Assembly (NCBI GenBank): GCA_039519185.1
Contig: CM076846.1
Location: forward strand, 148,938,605-149,002,604
DNA length: 64,000 nt
DNA from: Astragalus membranaceus
Taxonomy: Eukaryota; Streptophyta; Magnoliopsida; Fabales; Fabaceae
Reading direction: 5' to 3'
Shown here: piece by piece, positions 11,099-20,528 of the stretch
Numbering within the stretch: the stretch's first letter is position 1
Layout: the number at the start of each line of letters is the position of its first letter
Notes under the pieces: generated by a model
Told to the model about the DNA's origin: nothing
What the model saw: only the letters and a program-made list of their open reading frames with translations
Databases searched by the model: none
Made by a program: the position numbers and the translations under genes

Positions 11099-11101
11099 GT
11101 G

Positions 11102-11520
11102 TATGTTGCTTCCATCAGGACCTTCTATGTGTTTGGGAGAAGAGTCAGAAGACCTGTATTTTATTTTGTGTATTAGAAAAAACAAATTATAGATACAAAT
11201 ACATTAAGATAAATCTACACACATAACACACGAAAAATATGAGTCATTAATTTGAATTTGAAGTTAAAACAAGATCAATGTTAGCTAAGGCCGCCTGTCT
11301 CCAATTTCTAGCAAAACAAAAAAAAATTGTTTGCAAGATAGATCATGCCATGAAAGCAAAGCATAAAAAGTGACTGATTTGAAGAACATATTTGTATGAT
11401 GACTTGATGGGTTTAATTTTGATCCATTGTCGGCTACATTATCATCCAATTATGCATTGATAAAAAAACACGCTATGTACACCTACCTATATAAGAAACT
11501 ATCTTAAGGCTGAGGTGGTA
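11102..11520. other. Spacer right of the CACTA element
   Basis: Begins with the TAT target-site copy. AT-rich; a plus-strand ORF at 11029-11226 straddles the transposon end and has no domain. No gene seen. Confidence 0.4.
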
Positions 11521-11528
11521 AAAAAATT

Positions 11529-11591
11529 ACCTCCCAGTAAGCTTGGCAGGGGCCAATTTTGCTAAAGCGCGTTCCACTTCTTCGCTAACCT
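11529..11591 (-). other. Short exon-like segment, unidentified
   Basis: After a minus-strand CAG acceptor at about 11592, a frame reads VSEEVERALAKLAPAKLTG and then stops. It may be the last exon of a captured gene belonging to the same CACTA remnant as the RPS8 exons, but it is not the RPS8 C-terminus. Identity unknown. Confidence 0.35.
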
Positions 11592-12198
11592 GTTCAGCAC
11601 CAAGAAAGAAAAATCCACAATCAAAAAAAGAACACAGTTTCACTAGCTTCCTACTTCAGCATCAAACCACGTCTATTGGACTTAGAAATGGGCTTTCTAT
11701 AATCTCACAATGAAACTTAGAAATGTTAGAGTAGTAAATAAGAAAGATCAATTCAACTAGTCATCCAGAGAGTATAATGCCAAATGAGTGAGACAACAAT
11801 AAACAGAAATGAAACATTTAAACTGATTTTAAATCAGATGTTGGTAAGCAATTTTTTTCTAACAAAAAAGATAACCAAAGTGCAGTGTAAAATTCAAAAA
11901 TGCCCAACTCTAGATCTGAATTTCTAACAAATGAACTTGCAGAAATGTAGCCATCCATCAAAACACCAAACACTGAAAAATACAAGAGCCAGTCTTTACA
12001 GTTGAAATGAAACCACTCTCATTCTGACTAACAAGTAGCAAAATATTACGCAAATACACAAACAAATCAAATCAAATCAAAATACAATAAAGCATCTGAT
12101 TCACATAATAGTATAAACAAATTTGAGCAGCGATTAAATTAAAAAAAATAGATAACAATATCAAAATCGAATTTATAAAATGATGAAGAAGACATTAC

Positions 12199-12450
12199 TT
12201 TCTCTTCTTTCTCCATGCCTTCTTCTTGCCACCAGTGGCACGTCTCTTGTGCATGGAATCCCTAGAAATACCTATAGAAGAACAAGAACAAAAACCATGA
12301 GAGCACGAACAGCTGAACAATCATAGATGTTACTGGGAGCTGATTACAATGACAGATCTAAGAAGAACGATGGAAGATGAATCATACCCATGTTTGCGAG
12401 AAGCTTTGAACCCTCTCTCTCTCTCTCTCCCTCCCTCCCTCGGTTTGTGT
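12199..12450 (-). pseudogene. RPS8: 40S ribosomal protein S8 5' fragment (leader, exons 1-2)
   Basis: Coding exon 1 is only ATGG (ATG at 12389-12391) followed by a GTATGA donor. Exon 2 (12199-12271) encodes ISRDSMHKRRATGGKKKAW followed by RKKR, the nearly invariant N-terminus of eukaryotic ribosomal protein S8 (eS8), and ends at a GTAATG donor. The CT/GA-rich leader (12418-12445) is typical of plant ribosomal protein genes. No later S8 exons (rRNA-binding core and C-terminus) are present before 11529, so this is a truncated copy. What remains is undamaged, so transcription into neighbouring sequence is conceivable. Confidence 0.85.
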
Positions 12451-12465
12451 ATGTGTCGACTACTT

Positions 12466-12507
12466 CTGCGTTAAAACCCTAACTACTTTATTATAAATGA
12501 AACCCTA
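12466..12507 (-). promoter_or_regulatory. RPS8 core promoter with telo-box and TATA-like element
   Basis: On the minus strand a TTATAATAAAG TATA-like sequence precedes a GTTAGGGTTTT telo-box, and a second AGGGTTT lies upstream. Telo-boxes (AAACCCTAA) near the start are a hallmark of plant ribosomal protein promoters. The element has therefore carried a working type of promoter, not just exons. Activity is inference. Confidence 0.65.
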
Positions 12508-12640
12508 GCGCATAGAATGGATGTACTGTTGGACAGCCCATTTCATGGCGTAGGCGCTTTCGTCGGATAGGTCAACTGCGACGCCGATTTTGTGACGTGC
12601 TCCGACGGTAGGTGTTGGTGTTGTGGCGGAGATTAAAGAA
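12508..12640 (-). pseudogene. Universal stress protein N-terminal fragment
   Basis: The minus-strand frame reads KIGVAVDLSDESAYAMKWAV followed by QQYI. This is the first beta strand and helix of plant USP-domain proteins (nucleotide-binding alpha/beta fold), preceded by a Pro/Thr-rich leader. The frame ends at a TAG at 12505-12507, exactly where the RPS8 promoter sequence starts, so homology to the USP gene breaks there. The fragment lacks the GxGxxG-type ATP-binding motif. It sits head-to-tail upstream of RPS8 in the same orientation. Confidence 0.8.
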
Positions 12641-12649
12641 GAATGGTGG

Positions 12650-12815
12650 TGGGTTCTTACTTAAGGAAAACCAGAGAGAGAAAGAAGAAACAGTGTCAGG
12701 GATGATGGTGAGGGAGTGAGCGTGAGGAAAGGATGATGGTGAGGGAGTGAGCGTGAGGAAAAGGGACGGTGAGGGAGTGAGCGTGAGGGAGAGGAAAGGG
12801 TGAGCGTGAGGGAGA
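12650..12815. repeat. Short G-rich tandem repeats
   Basis: Repeats of GGTGAGGGAGTGAGCGTGAG with GATGAT or GAAAAG spacers, about five copies, between the USP fragment and the CACTA subterminal array. Confidence 0.85.
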
Positions 12816-12837
12816 AAACGTGAATAGAAGAGAAGAA

Positions 12838-13130
12838 TTAAGATATTTTAGTACTTTAGAAGTCATGCGTGTATTTGCTTGACTTTAAAACTTTACTTCT
12901 TAATTACAAGTTTGCCACCGTGTCTACTTATGTAGTCACGCGTCTGATAGCATGACTTTAAAAGTCTAATTTTTTTTCCTATTTTTCACTTTAGAAGTCG
13001 GGCGTGTATTCGTTTGATTTTAAAAATCACGAGTTTTGCCTCTTAATTACAAGTTTGCCACCGCCTCAACATATAAAGTCAGGCATCTGAGCGCCTGACT
13101 TTAAATGTCTAATTCTTTTCTTGATTTTGC
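12838..13130. repeat. Subterminal repeats of the second CACTA element
   Basis: Recurring words TTTAGAAGTC, GTGTATT(T/C)G, CTTAATTACAAGTTTGCCACC (two copies) and CGCCTGACTTTAAA, ending at the CACTAGTG terminus. Confidence 0.65.
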
Positions 13131-13378
13131 ACTAGTGCTGTTAACTTCAAGAGAGTAATTATATGAGTGTCTTGAAACACCAAATATTGTGTTCATACAA
13201 AATGTAATAATATAGATAGACCCAAAATGTTACACACTGTCTATACATGCAATGTGTATCAAAACATGAACCTGATGTCATTTACATCATTAAAATTATT
13301 TTATTATATATTTATATATCAAACTTATATAAAGCATAGAGTAAACGTGTTGTTAATGAGCAACTTTATTTTCTCAAT

Positions 13379-13563
13379 TCAGCGAAATGGATAAGGAGTC
13401 TTCACAATTTGATTCACCATTTCTAATATTTCGCTCATCTTTGGGGGATTCTTTGGGTTTCTGACCAAGCATTTGTTAGCTATTATAGCCCACTAGTTTC
13501 ACAATATTGGGATGCTCAACAATACCCAGAGCATTCACTTCAATCACCTATTCCTTATGCCCC
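13379..13563 (-). pseudogene. Receptor-like cytoplasmic kinase scraps (N-lobe joined to C-terminus)
   Basis: The minus-strand segment at 13463-13563 encodes GHKE, a stop, then VIEVNALGIVEHPNIVKLVG, the alphaC/beta4 region of a plant RLCK-VII (PBL/PCRK-like) kinase, followed by another stop. A few dozen bases further a second frame gives MSEILEMVNQIV and ends at TGA 13379-13381, resembling the extreme C-terminus of the same family (PKMSEVLEMV...). The HRD, DFG and activation segments are missing, so an internal deletion of most of the kinase has occurred. Non-functional. Confidence 0.65.
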
Positions 13564-13569
13564 TGTAAG

Positions 13570-15495
13570 CCAAAAGTAAGGTGAGCAGCAGTAACAAAAG
13601 TACTAAAAGGTTACATATAATTCCTATTTGGTGTAGCAATCAGAGCATCTTATTTTACACAAGTCTTTGGAGGATCAAATAAGGTTTGCATAATACAATA
13701 TAAACTTGAAGTTTGGGAGGACAAGTACTCATTATTGTAACTGCAAATTACCTCTACTACAAGCAACTTATATGGAAATTCGGTTGAGCTTTATAACATT
13801 GTGTTTATCATAATGTTCATTTTGATATTTAAATAGACAAAGTACACAATAGAGTCAATATAACCCTACACATAATGACAAGTATTTATCATATTTGACT
13901 AAGAAACCTCCTGACATTATACATTAGAAACCAAAGAGCATACCATAGTTAACTTGTAACCAAAGTAACACAGATTATACATTAGAAACCAAATTTAAAT
14001 ATACAATTCAGTAAAGAAGGGATTAGAAGGGAATGGAAGTAAATGGACACTAAGCTCTGAATATTCTGCTTCCATTTCATTCATCATTTTTGTACATATA
14101 GCACTCACTGTTTAACGAAAGCTAATCCTACCAGCTAGCTACACCTATCTGTTCAAAAGATAACAAATTCAAGTCAAGATTTACTAATATAAACTAACAA
14201 TAAAAACTGTTAAATAGTAACAATTAAGGAGTAAAACTGCTATGAATTCCATTAGCCCAGTCTCACTGGGAGTTGTTGACTAGATGGAAATATGACAACT
14301 CACCAAAGCTACAAAAACTATGTCCCCTCAAAAATTGATAACAACGACCCTAAAGATCAAAAGGATAACATAGCACAAATGCAAAAACCAGTTCCTATAG
14401 TGATTCAAGTTCAAGCAACAACCAGTTCAAAAACCAGAGAAGGACTAAACAACCCAAAATGAGTATCTATGTCATAATCTCATATCATGAATTTCACATA
14501 AAATACATCATAACCAGATAATCAAGAAAGAATCATGTAAAACCCAGATCATGAAATTTGAACAATGCTTGAAGAAAGCAACAAGTGAAGCTACTGATTC
14601 ACCAATATCAGAATACCCTAAACAGTTTTATAAAAGGTAAGAACCCTTGAGAAAGAAAACGAAAACAATGCCCAAATCACAGAAAGAAAACGACACAAAA
14701 AAAAATCCAGAAGAAAGCAGAAGCGAGAAGCACAGAGAGATGAAGCTGAAAATGCGTTCACAATGACTGGCGAAAGCAGAAGCAAGAGTTAAGAAACTTA
14801 ACTGAATGAGAGCTGAAGCAAGTGCGTTCGCGGTGGTTCTTGCAGAAGGCGGTTCGGAGGACAGTTCGTGGTGGTTCTTCAACAGTTCACGGTGGCTCGA
14901 CGGTTCACACGGTTCGAAATTCGAAGATGCTTCCCAGTTCGAAGTTTGAAAACGCTTCTCTGATAAAAGTAGCAGCGTTCGATTCTGCCATTGCCAAAAT
15001 CTTCGATTAGGGGTTGGAGTTTGGAGCGATTAAGGAGGGAGATTTCGATTGCAGGGGTAGAGATTTGAGGTGGGTCGGTTATTGTGCGAGTGATGAGAGA
15101 GTTGAGGGAGTCATGTTTTTGGTTATAATATTTAAACAATTGTTTTAATTTTCAATTAAATCAGACCGGGTCCCACCACCGTATTTTTGGCTGCTTTTGG
15201 CTAACTTCTTTGGCTGAATAACATTGTTGATTTTTTATAGACTCTTACTCTCGCCATTGATAAAAAGTACTCCATATCTCTTATAAGCTTCTTATTCTCA
15301 CTATTTGAGAAGTATAACACATGAAGATATTCTTGAATTTTTGTTTAGTAAAGAAAAGCCTGGATCATTCCCCGATAATGACTTGAAGTTGTTAAAATTT
15401 TACTTGTGAACTGTTTATAATAATTTTGTAACCAATTTTAGGTCTGAATTAGAAGGAATAGAAGAAAAAGAAAGAATGGAATCTGAGCTCTTGCA
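13570..15495. other. Spacer without identifiable genes
   Basis: AT-rich sequence. ORFs on both strands at 14628-15139 (Ser/Ala-rich on minus; GGTTC-repeat-rich on plus around 14835-14915) show no domain. No splice-consistent gene was seen. Confidence 0.4.
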
Positions 15496-15531
15496 AAGAA
15501 TTGTGCATTAGCAATGAGAGAATGAGAGACA

Positions 15532-15975
15532 TTGAGAGAACACGGAGTAGAGAGAGCAGGTAACACCGCGAGAAATCCAGAACCAGGAAACGTTAGAGAA
15601 AGGGACAACGAGATTAGACATACAATTGCTTCAGATTGGCAGGTCGTCCAGAGAAGAAAGACTGAGCAAGCACGGAGGCATACAGATGTTGCGAGAAACT
15701 ATCAATACTACCCTAAGGAAGCTCGAAGGACCTTGTATTTTTTCACAAACTTTCCAGATAATTTTCAGGCTAAGCACATGTTATCAGCATTTCTCAAATA
15801 TGGAGAGTTTGAGGAAGTTGTCATTCCAGCTAAGAGAGACAAACTTGGGAAAAGATTTGGTTTTGCAAGAGCTGTAAATGTTAGTGAACCTAGCGAGAAA
15901 ATCATGGTCAATCTACCCCGTTTCAGCATAAACCATCAAGAGTCATCCAAGCAATACCTAAACCCTTCCATCCTC
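15532..15975 (+). pseudogene. LINE ORF1, N-terminal RRM part
   Basis: Plus-strand frame with a basic region followed by TLYFFTNFPDNFQAKHM and KRDKLGKRFGFARA, the RNP2 and RNP1 halves of the RRM typical of plant L1 ORF1 proteins (nucleic-acid chaperone of the RNP). The frame degenerates after about 15890 into a Pro/His-rich stretch with stops. Confidence 0.75.
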
Positions 15976-16202
15976 ATCCTTCAGGCCAGCAGGGGCCCTT
16001 AAACAAAAAACCTATTCATCCTCATCATCATTCCTCTAAACACCCTATTCACCCACATTCCTCTAAACACCATCCCCTTGCCCTAACAAAAAGCAAGCCT
16101 TCATTCAGAAGGGGCAAGACACTAATGCCAAACCAAACCTAAACGCCAAACTTCAAACCCACAAGAATGAAAAACAGGCTGATCATAAAACCTATAATTA
16201 AC

Positions 16203-16223
16203 CCCCCCCCCCCCCCCCCCCCC
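16203..16223. repeat. Poly-C tract within LINE ORF1
   Basis: About 21 consecutive C residues followed by GCGC. The tract disrupts the ORF1 reading frame. Confidence 0.9.
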
Positions 16224-16373
16224 GCGCAACCTAAACGACCTTGGGCCCATAGACATTACAATGTTGAAGATTCAGAGATTCAGAAGTATAAGAATGCATA
16301 CATAGGAGTGGTGGAAAAACCGGGCATGTCCTATAAGATTTAGGAAGAATCCATTCAACAAGGCTACTTCTCG

Positions 16374-17187
16374 GTGAGAGCAACAACATTGGGGTCAAAT
16401 TTAGTCTTGCTTGAAAGTTTAGAAGATGGAGAAATGGAAGCGTTAATTGAGGGAGCTCAAGATTGGTTAGCCACATGGTTTACTGATTTGAGAAAATGGA
16501 GTCCCGGGGAAGTAGATGATGAACGTTTAACTTGGGTAAGATGCTATGGCATACCAGTCCACGAATGGAGTGAGGAGTTCTTCAAATTTATTGTACTTGG
16601 AAAGGGAGAGTTCGTGAAAGTGGATGAGAATACAGTGAAAAAAAGATCCATGGATGTGGTGAGAATTCTTACAAGAACAAAGAAGTATGATGTTATTAAC
16701 TTTGTGGAAAAATTTGAGATTAATGGTGAGATCTTCATTATCAAAGTGGTTGAAGATTGGTTTGCACCACTTCAATGGAACCAAACGACGGTACCAGACT
16801 CATCTTCTGGCAGTGAATCCAGTGAAAAATCTGAAGAAAGAGAAAGCAATATTGATAGCAGAGAAGACGTTGTGGGACAAGATTCCGATGAAGAAGCCGG
16901 TGGTCGTTCGCTTGATCTCAGGAATTCCGACGGTCACAGTGCAATGATGGACGTCACAGGCAAAAAGGAAGGGGAGGCGGCGCAGCAAGTGGATGAACCA
17001 TGCACGTTTTTGTTTCCCAAAGAAAATGGAATTATGGGAAGTAAGTCTTGGAAACGATGAACGTGAACAAATACTCACCAATATCACAATCAATTCAAAT
17101 GTAAACGGTAAAATGAGAAGGTTGAATTTTTGAAGTGTAATTCGGTTGGAATTACCGTCACTGATGGTAAAACTAGCTACAACCCTT
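16374..17187 (+). pseudogene. LINE ORF1, DUF4283-like middle part
   Basis: Open frame to 17060 containing DLRKWSPGEVDDERLTWVRC and GIPVHEWSEEFFKFI, the DUF4283-type block found in plant L1 ORF1, then an acidic/serine-rich linker. It stops at 17060 but LINE-like coding sequence continues to the MULE target site at 17188. Confidence 0.7.
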
Positions 17188-17197
17188 CACCTTCTTT
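17188..17197. repeat. 10-bp target-site duplication, left copy (MULE 1)
   Basis: CACCTTCTTT, repeated exactly at 20529-20538. A 9-11 bp duplication is the Mutator-superfamily signature. Confidence 0.85.
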
Positions 17198-17233
17198 GGT
17201 TTTTTTTTCTACCCCCATCATATCCCTATATAC

Positions 17234-17252
17234 CCCCCCCCCCCCCCCCCCA
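17234..17252. repeat. Poly-C tract in MULE 1 left end
   Basis: About 18 consecutive C residues within the left terminal inverted repeat. The right end has only a short run (GTGGGGG), so the tract expanded on one side. Confidence 0.85.
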
Positions 17253-17571
17253 CAGATCCTGCGAAAAGACGAAAATACCCTTAAAATTTTTACAAATTTA
17301 CAAAACATTTACCATTTTTCACTTGCATCCGTTTGACCAGAAAGTTTATTGAGAGAATCGGATTTACCCTTGAGAGAGCTATTTCCGATTTGCCATCGGA
17401 TTTACCATCGGATCTACATAAATTCGATCTTCCTCAAAACACGCAGAAACAGTAAGTCGGAACTAGCTATATCCAATTTCGCATCGTATCTACCTATATC
17501 CGACTTCGTATCGGATATAGCTAGATCCGATTTGTGTTTTTTGTGTTTTTTTTAAAATTTGTTTTTTTCCA

Positions 17572-17948
17572 GTGTCCAATAGGTATCGAGGGGAGTCCTC
17601 GGGTCAGGCATCGCCATCTGCTCCCAGTACACGCACCCGCCACAGGATTGCGGGACATGCGTCTACCCGGCGTAGCCGACAGCAGCAGTATCAGCAGGTG
17701 GAGGAGGCCACAGCCCCAGACTATCACTATGAGGAGGGCCAGCAGGGGCACCCTCTTGATGAGCATTCTATGTCTGAGGACCATTCTATGACTGAGGACT
17801 ACCATCAGTAGTATTATCAGCAGCAACAGCAGTATCAGCAATACCAGGAGGAGCCCTACCATCAACCTCAGCAGCATGAGGAGCAGTCTCCTCTATTCAC
17901 TGGGCTAGCATCTCATGTTTGTTCCGTTATATATTGAGAGACCCGGTA
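17572..17948 (+). pseudogene. MULE 1 PMD gene, low-complexity N-terminal exon
   Basis: Frame starting MSNRYRGESSGQASPSAP, very rich in Gln, His, Tyr and Ser, broken by TAG at 17809-17811 but with the same composition continuing to about 17920. The exon then reads FRYILRDP before a GTAGGT donor (about 17949). It is the disordered head of the plant-mobile-domain protein encoded downstream. Confidence 0.55.
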
Positions 17949-18023
17949 GGTTTAATTTATTTACATAGCCTTCTTAGTTTAATTTATTTACATAGCCTTA
18001 TTTCTGATACTTTTATAATACAG

Positions 18024-18705
18024 ACATATGAGCGGAAATTGAAGGTTACCAACCATGGTAACAAGCTGGCTCAGAGAGTGCTTGGGTTTTCCCTAAACCA
18101 CCGGTTGTGGGATTTTATCACAGGTTCCGGATTATCCCTCCTCGTCTCGACCGGACATACAAAGGTGGACCACGTGCTGATGTCTGTTTTTCTTCAGAGG
18201 TGGCACTCAGAGACATCGTCATTTCACTTACCATTTGGTGAAATGACGATTACTTTGGATGATGTCTCATGTTTGCTGCATCTACCCATTATGGGGAACT
18301 ACTACAGAGCTCCACCTACTTCTGTCACCACTGATCAGGCCATCCAACTAGCACATGTTTATCTAGGTGTGACTATGGAGGAGGCGGGGCTGGAGTGTCG
18401 AGCTTCATCTGGCCCATATTACCGTTTTGAGTGGCTGCAGGAGATTGTTAGTAGAGGGTCCATAGAGAATGACATGCGTCATGCTGTCAGGGCCTTTATC
18501 CTTCTGATCCTGAGCTGGTCCATATTCACAGTCAAGACTGGCGACAGGGTTGAGGTTAAGTGGCTGCTGCTACTTGAGGATGTCAGTGTAGCTGGTGTGG
18601 GATCATATGCATGGGGGCAACATCACTTGCTTTCATGTATGACCAGCTGAACTACTCCTGCTTGAACCGGACGCATCAGTAGGAGGGTATGCGACCCTCT
18701 TACAT
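18024..18705 (+). pseudogene. MULE 1 plant mobile domain (PMD), first half
   Basis: After a CAG acceptor (18023) the frame encodes NHGNKLAQRVLGF, LSLLVSTGHTKVDHVL, RWHSETSSFHLPFGEMTITL and DDVSCLLHLPI. This is the diagnostic core of the PMD ('aminotransferase-like plant mobile domain') shared by MAIN/MAIL1 host proteins and transposon-encoded copies. Near 18615 one base is missing within AWG, shifting the frame; the alternative frame continues FMYDQLNYSCLN. An intron (about 18706-18796) follows. PMD proteins of the MAIL group act in transcriptional silencing with a PP7-type phosphatase; a role for the transposon version is unproven. Confidence 0.8.
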
Positions 18706-18796
18706 GTAATAATTTTAAGTTAATTTTTTTCGAGTTTGGTTAAATTTTTGTTAAACAGTTTTTAATTCACCATGTTGTTTATCTTCTTTTTTTCAG

Positions 18797-19443
18797 AGCT
18801 GGATTTTATGGTATTTTCCTCAGCCAGTGGAGAGGATAAGTGGATTGCGGGCTGGAGCACTATGTGGGCGTTGGAGGAAGAAGAAGACAGATGGAGTGAA
18901 GCTGGGGGTATACAGGCAGAGGATTGATGCGCTGACCTCGGATGAGGAGCACTGTGACGATAGAGACTTTGAGCAGGTCTCCTTATACAGGGGACACATC
19001 AGCTGGGGAGACATCACTGTTCCCTACATGGAAGATAGGTGCCTCAGACAGTTTGGGTACGTGCAGGTCATACCACGTCACCCTCTTACCGGTCATCCGA
19101 GCCATGCAGACTGCATTTTTCGGATTGCACATTATATGCCAGTGGTGGAGGAGGTTTTGCATACTACTTATCCTGCTGAGGAGTTGGGTCAGGTTGCTCT
19201 GGACTACATACATTGGTATGTGAGAGCATCTATTCCTAGACTCTTACGGGTTGCATCACCACCACCACCACCACCACCAGTACAGCCAGATTTTCTAGAG
19301 ATTGTGGAGGAGGAGATTCGGAGGGGGATTCGGAGCGGAGACATTAGGATGGGTAGTCAGACATACGCTCGTCTCACCCGGTTACTGGATATGCTACCGG
19401 AGCGTGACTTGGGGGTTTTGTGTGATTGTATGCTTGAACTATT
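18797..19443 (+). pseudogene. MULE 1 plant mobile domain, second exon
   Basis: Starts at a TTTTTCAG acceptor and reads SWILWYFPQPVE, the typical W-rich continuation of the PMD, then RRKKKTDGVKLGVYRQRID and DITVPYMEDRCLRQFGYVQ. This closely follows PMD-C proteins, whose late domain carries R...RQFG(Y/L)xQ. A (CAC)n stretch encodes eight prolines at about 19258-19279. The exon is open and ends in a hydrophobic, low-complexity tail. Confidence 0.75.
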
Positions 19444-19572
19444 TTTTTATGACTTGATTCTTATTATTTTTGGTTTATTATATTTGTGGAGTTTCATTAA
19501 AATTTCAATTTCATTCATACGATAAAAGATAAAACATAACCAACAACAATAACAATAGGCAGATACATTTTC

Positions 19573-19979
19573 CTAAAATTCTGGTCGTCGAAGACGACAT
19601 AAAATCTCATTCACACTCCGTTGAGTTTCCATGTATAGCTCCAACGGCTTATACCCCTGAAGCGTGTCATGGATGTTTAACAAGTTCACCACGTCTTCGC
19701 CAGTCTTGATTGTCATGGACGAGAAGGAAACACGGTCATCGTCTCCAAGATAGGGTTTGCGATAAGTGAAACTAGTGATGTCACGGTCGTCACCAGTCAC
19801 TTGAACTTTGGACCACACTTTATCCTTCAAACCTTCAAACCCCATGCCGCGGTGGATTCTGCATAACACCGGCTGAGGACTCCAGAAGTGGACACATCTT
19901 CTCTCATCGTGATTTCGCCCCGATGATGTATACCGCAAAGCCTATTGTCATCTGAGCGTTGAGTGAGGTATATCTCCAT
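19573..19979 (-). pseudogene. MULE 1 PB1-like small gene (transposase N-domain-like)
   Basis: Minus-strand gene with ATG at 19977-19979 (MEIYLTQRSDD). A one-base shift near 19945 moves the conserved part into another frame, which then runs open to 19573. Conserved features are DITSFTYRKPYLGDDDRVSF, a DVVNLL...H segment and LELYMET. This alternation (F-Y-R-P, then a D-D-V-M/L turn, then ELY(V/M)E) resembles the ubiquitin/PB1-like N-terminal domain of plant MULE transposases (MudrA type), here as a stand-alone gene. It converges on the PMD gene. The ORF at 57843-58181 in MULE 2 has the same kind of fold pattern. Confidence 0.5.
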
Positions 19980-20043
19980 TTTGGATGAGTGAAATAAGAA
20001 AGTGAGAGTGAAATTTTTGAGTGAAAAGAATGAGGTTGGCAAT

Positions 20044-20060
20044 GGGTATTTATAGAATTC
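20044..20060 (-). promoter_or_regulatory. TATA box of the PB1-like gene in MULE 1
   Basis: The minus strand reads CTATAAATACCC about 70 bp upstream of the ATG at 19979, a good plant TATA spacing. It indicates that the small ORF was an expressed unit. Confidence 0.6.
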
Positions 20061-20149
20061 GTCAATGATTATCAACCGTTGATATTTTCCGTGCAATCTA
20101 CACCGTTGATCAACATTGACAGACAAATCCTACCCGTCGAATTTAGTAC

Positions 20150-20450
20150 AAATCGGATTTACCTATCAGGGAGGTAAATCCGATCTGCATTTTAACAAAG
20201 CGAACATAACCCCACTGATAGGTATATCCGCTTTGTTAATTGCAAAGCAGATTTACCTATATCCGCTTTGTTAATTGCAAAACGGATTTACCTACCTGAT
20301 AGGTACATCCGCTTTTGCAATTAACAAAGAGGATATACCTCACTGAAGCTATATCCGATTTCCCCCCACTAATTCTAATCGGATATACGTAAATCCGCCT
20401 TTTATTTTTGTGAATCGGATCTACCTCCCCAAAGGTAGATCTGATTTAAG
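20150..20450. repeat. Subterminal repeats at right end of MULE 1
   Basis: Multiple alternating copies of (A)AATCGGATTTACCT / AGGTA(A/T)ATCCG(A/C)TTTG with TTAACAAAG/CTTTGTTAA words in both orientations. A smaller set (CGGATTTACC, CGGATCTAC, CGGATATAGC) lies at 17360-17530 inside the left end. Presumed transposase-binding or hairpin-forming sequence. Confidence 0.7.
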
Positions 20451-20528
20451 TCCATTTTACAAGGGGTATTTTCGTCTTAAAATTTATTGTGGGGGTATAT
20501 AGGGAGATGATGGGGATAAAAAAAAACC

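Larger units (their letters stand above)
6917..11101 (-). mobile_element. Complete non-autonomous CACTA transposon with host gene fragments (Pack-CACTA)
   Basis: The left end begins CACTACTACAATTTATG and the right end, read inward, begins CACTAGTGGAAAAAACGG. Both start with the CACTA terminus of En/Spm elements. The 4185-bp unit is flanked on both sides by the 3-bp duplication TAT (6914-6916 and 11102-11104), the size CACTA transposases make. Short subterminal repeats of the type ACCGATGCGAAAAG occur in both orientations within about 300 bp of each end, as expected for transposase-binding arrays. No transposase frame is visible. The interior instead holds exons of ALKBH8 and of a DUF632 gene, both on the minus strand, separated by intron-like sequence. 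Confidence 0.85.
11529..13137 (-). mobile_element. Second CACTA element, right end only, carrying USP and RPS8 fragments
   Basis: The right terminus at 13130-13137 reads inward as CACTAGTGCAAAATCAAG, preceded by subterminal repeats (12838-13130) built on AGTCAGGCGTCTGA and GCCACCG words. The GCCACCG spacer phrases resemble those of the 6917-11101 element, suggesting related families. No matching left CACTA end was found between 11102 and 12190, so the left boundary given is only the first exon-like segment; the left end is lost or lies elsewhere. Interior: RPS8 5' exons and a USP fragment, both minus strand. Confidence 0.55.
17198..20528. mobile_element. MULE 1: Mutator-like element with plant-mobile-domain and PB1-like genes
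   Basis: The ends are inverted: the left reads GG, a T run, then TACCCCCATCATATCCCTAT; the right read inward gives GGG, a T run, then ATCCCCATCATCTCCCTAT, followed in both by a shared GACGAAAATACCC block. A 10-bp target duplication (CACCTTCTTT) flanks it in the LINE. Subterminal copies of words like CGGAT(T/C)TACCT occur at both ends. It contains a plus-strand PMD gene (17572-19443) and a convergent minus-strand PB1-like gene (19573-19979). No MULE transposase is present, so it would need one in trans. Confidence 0.85.
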
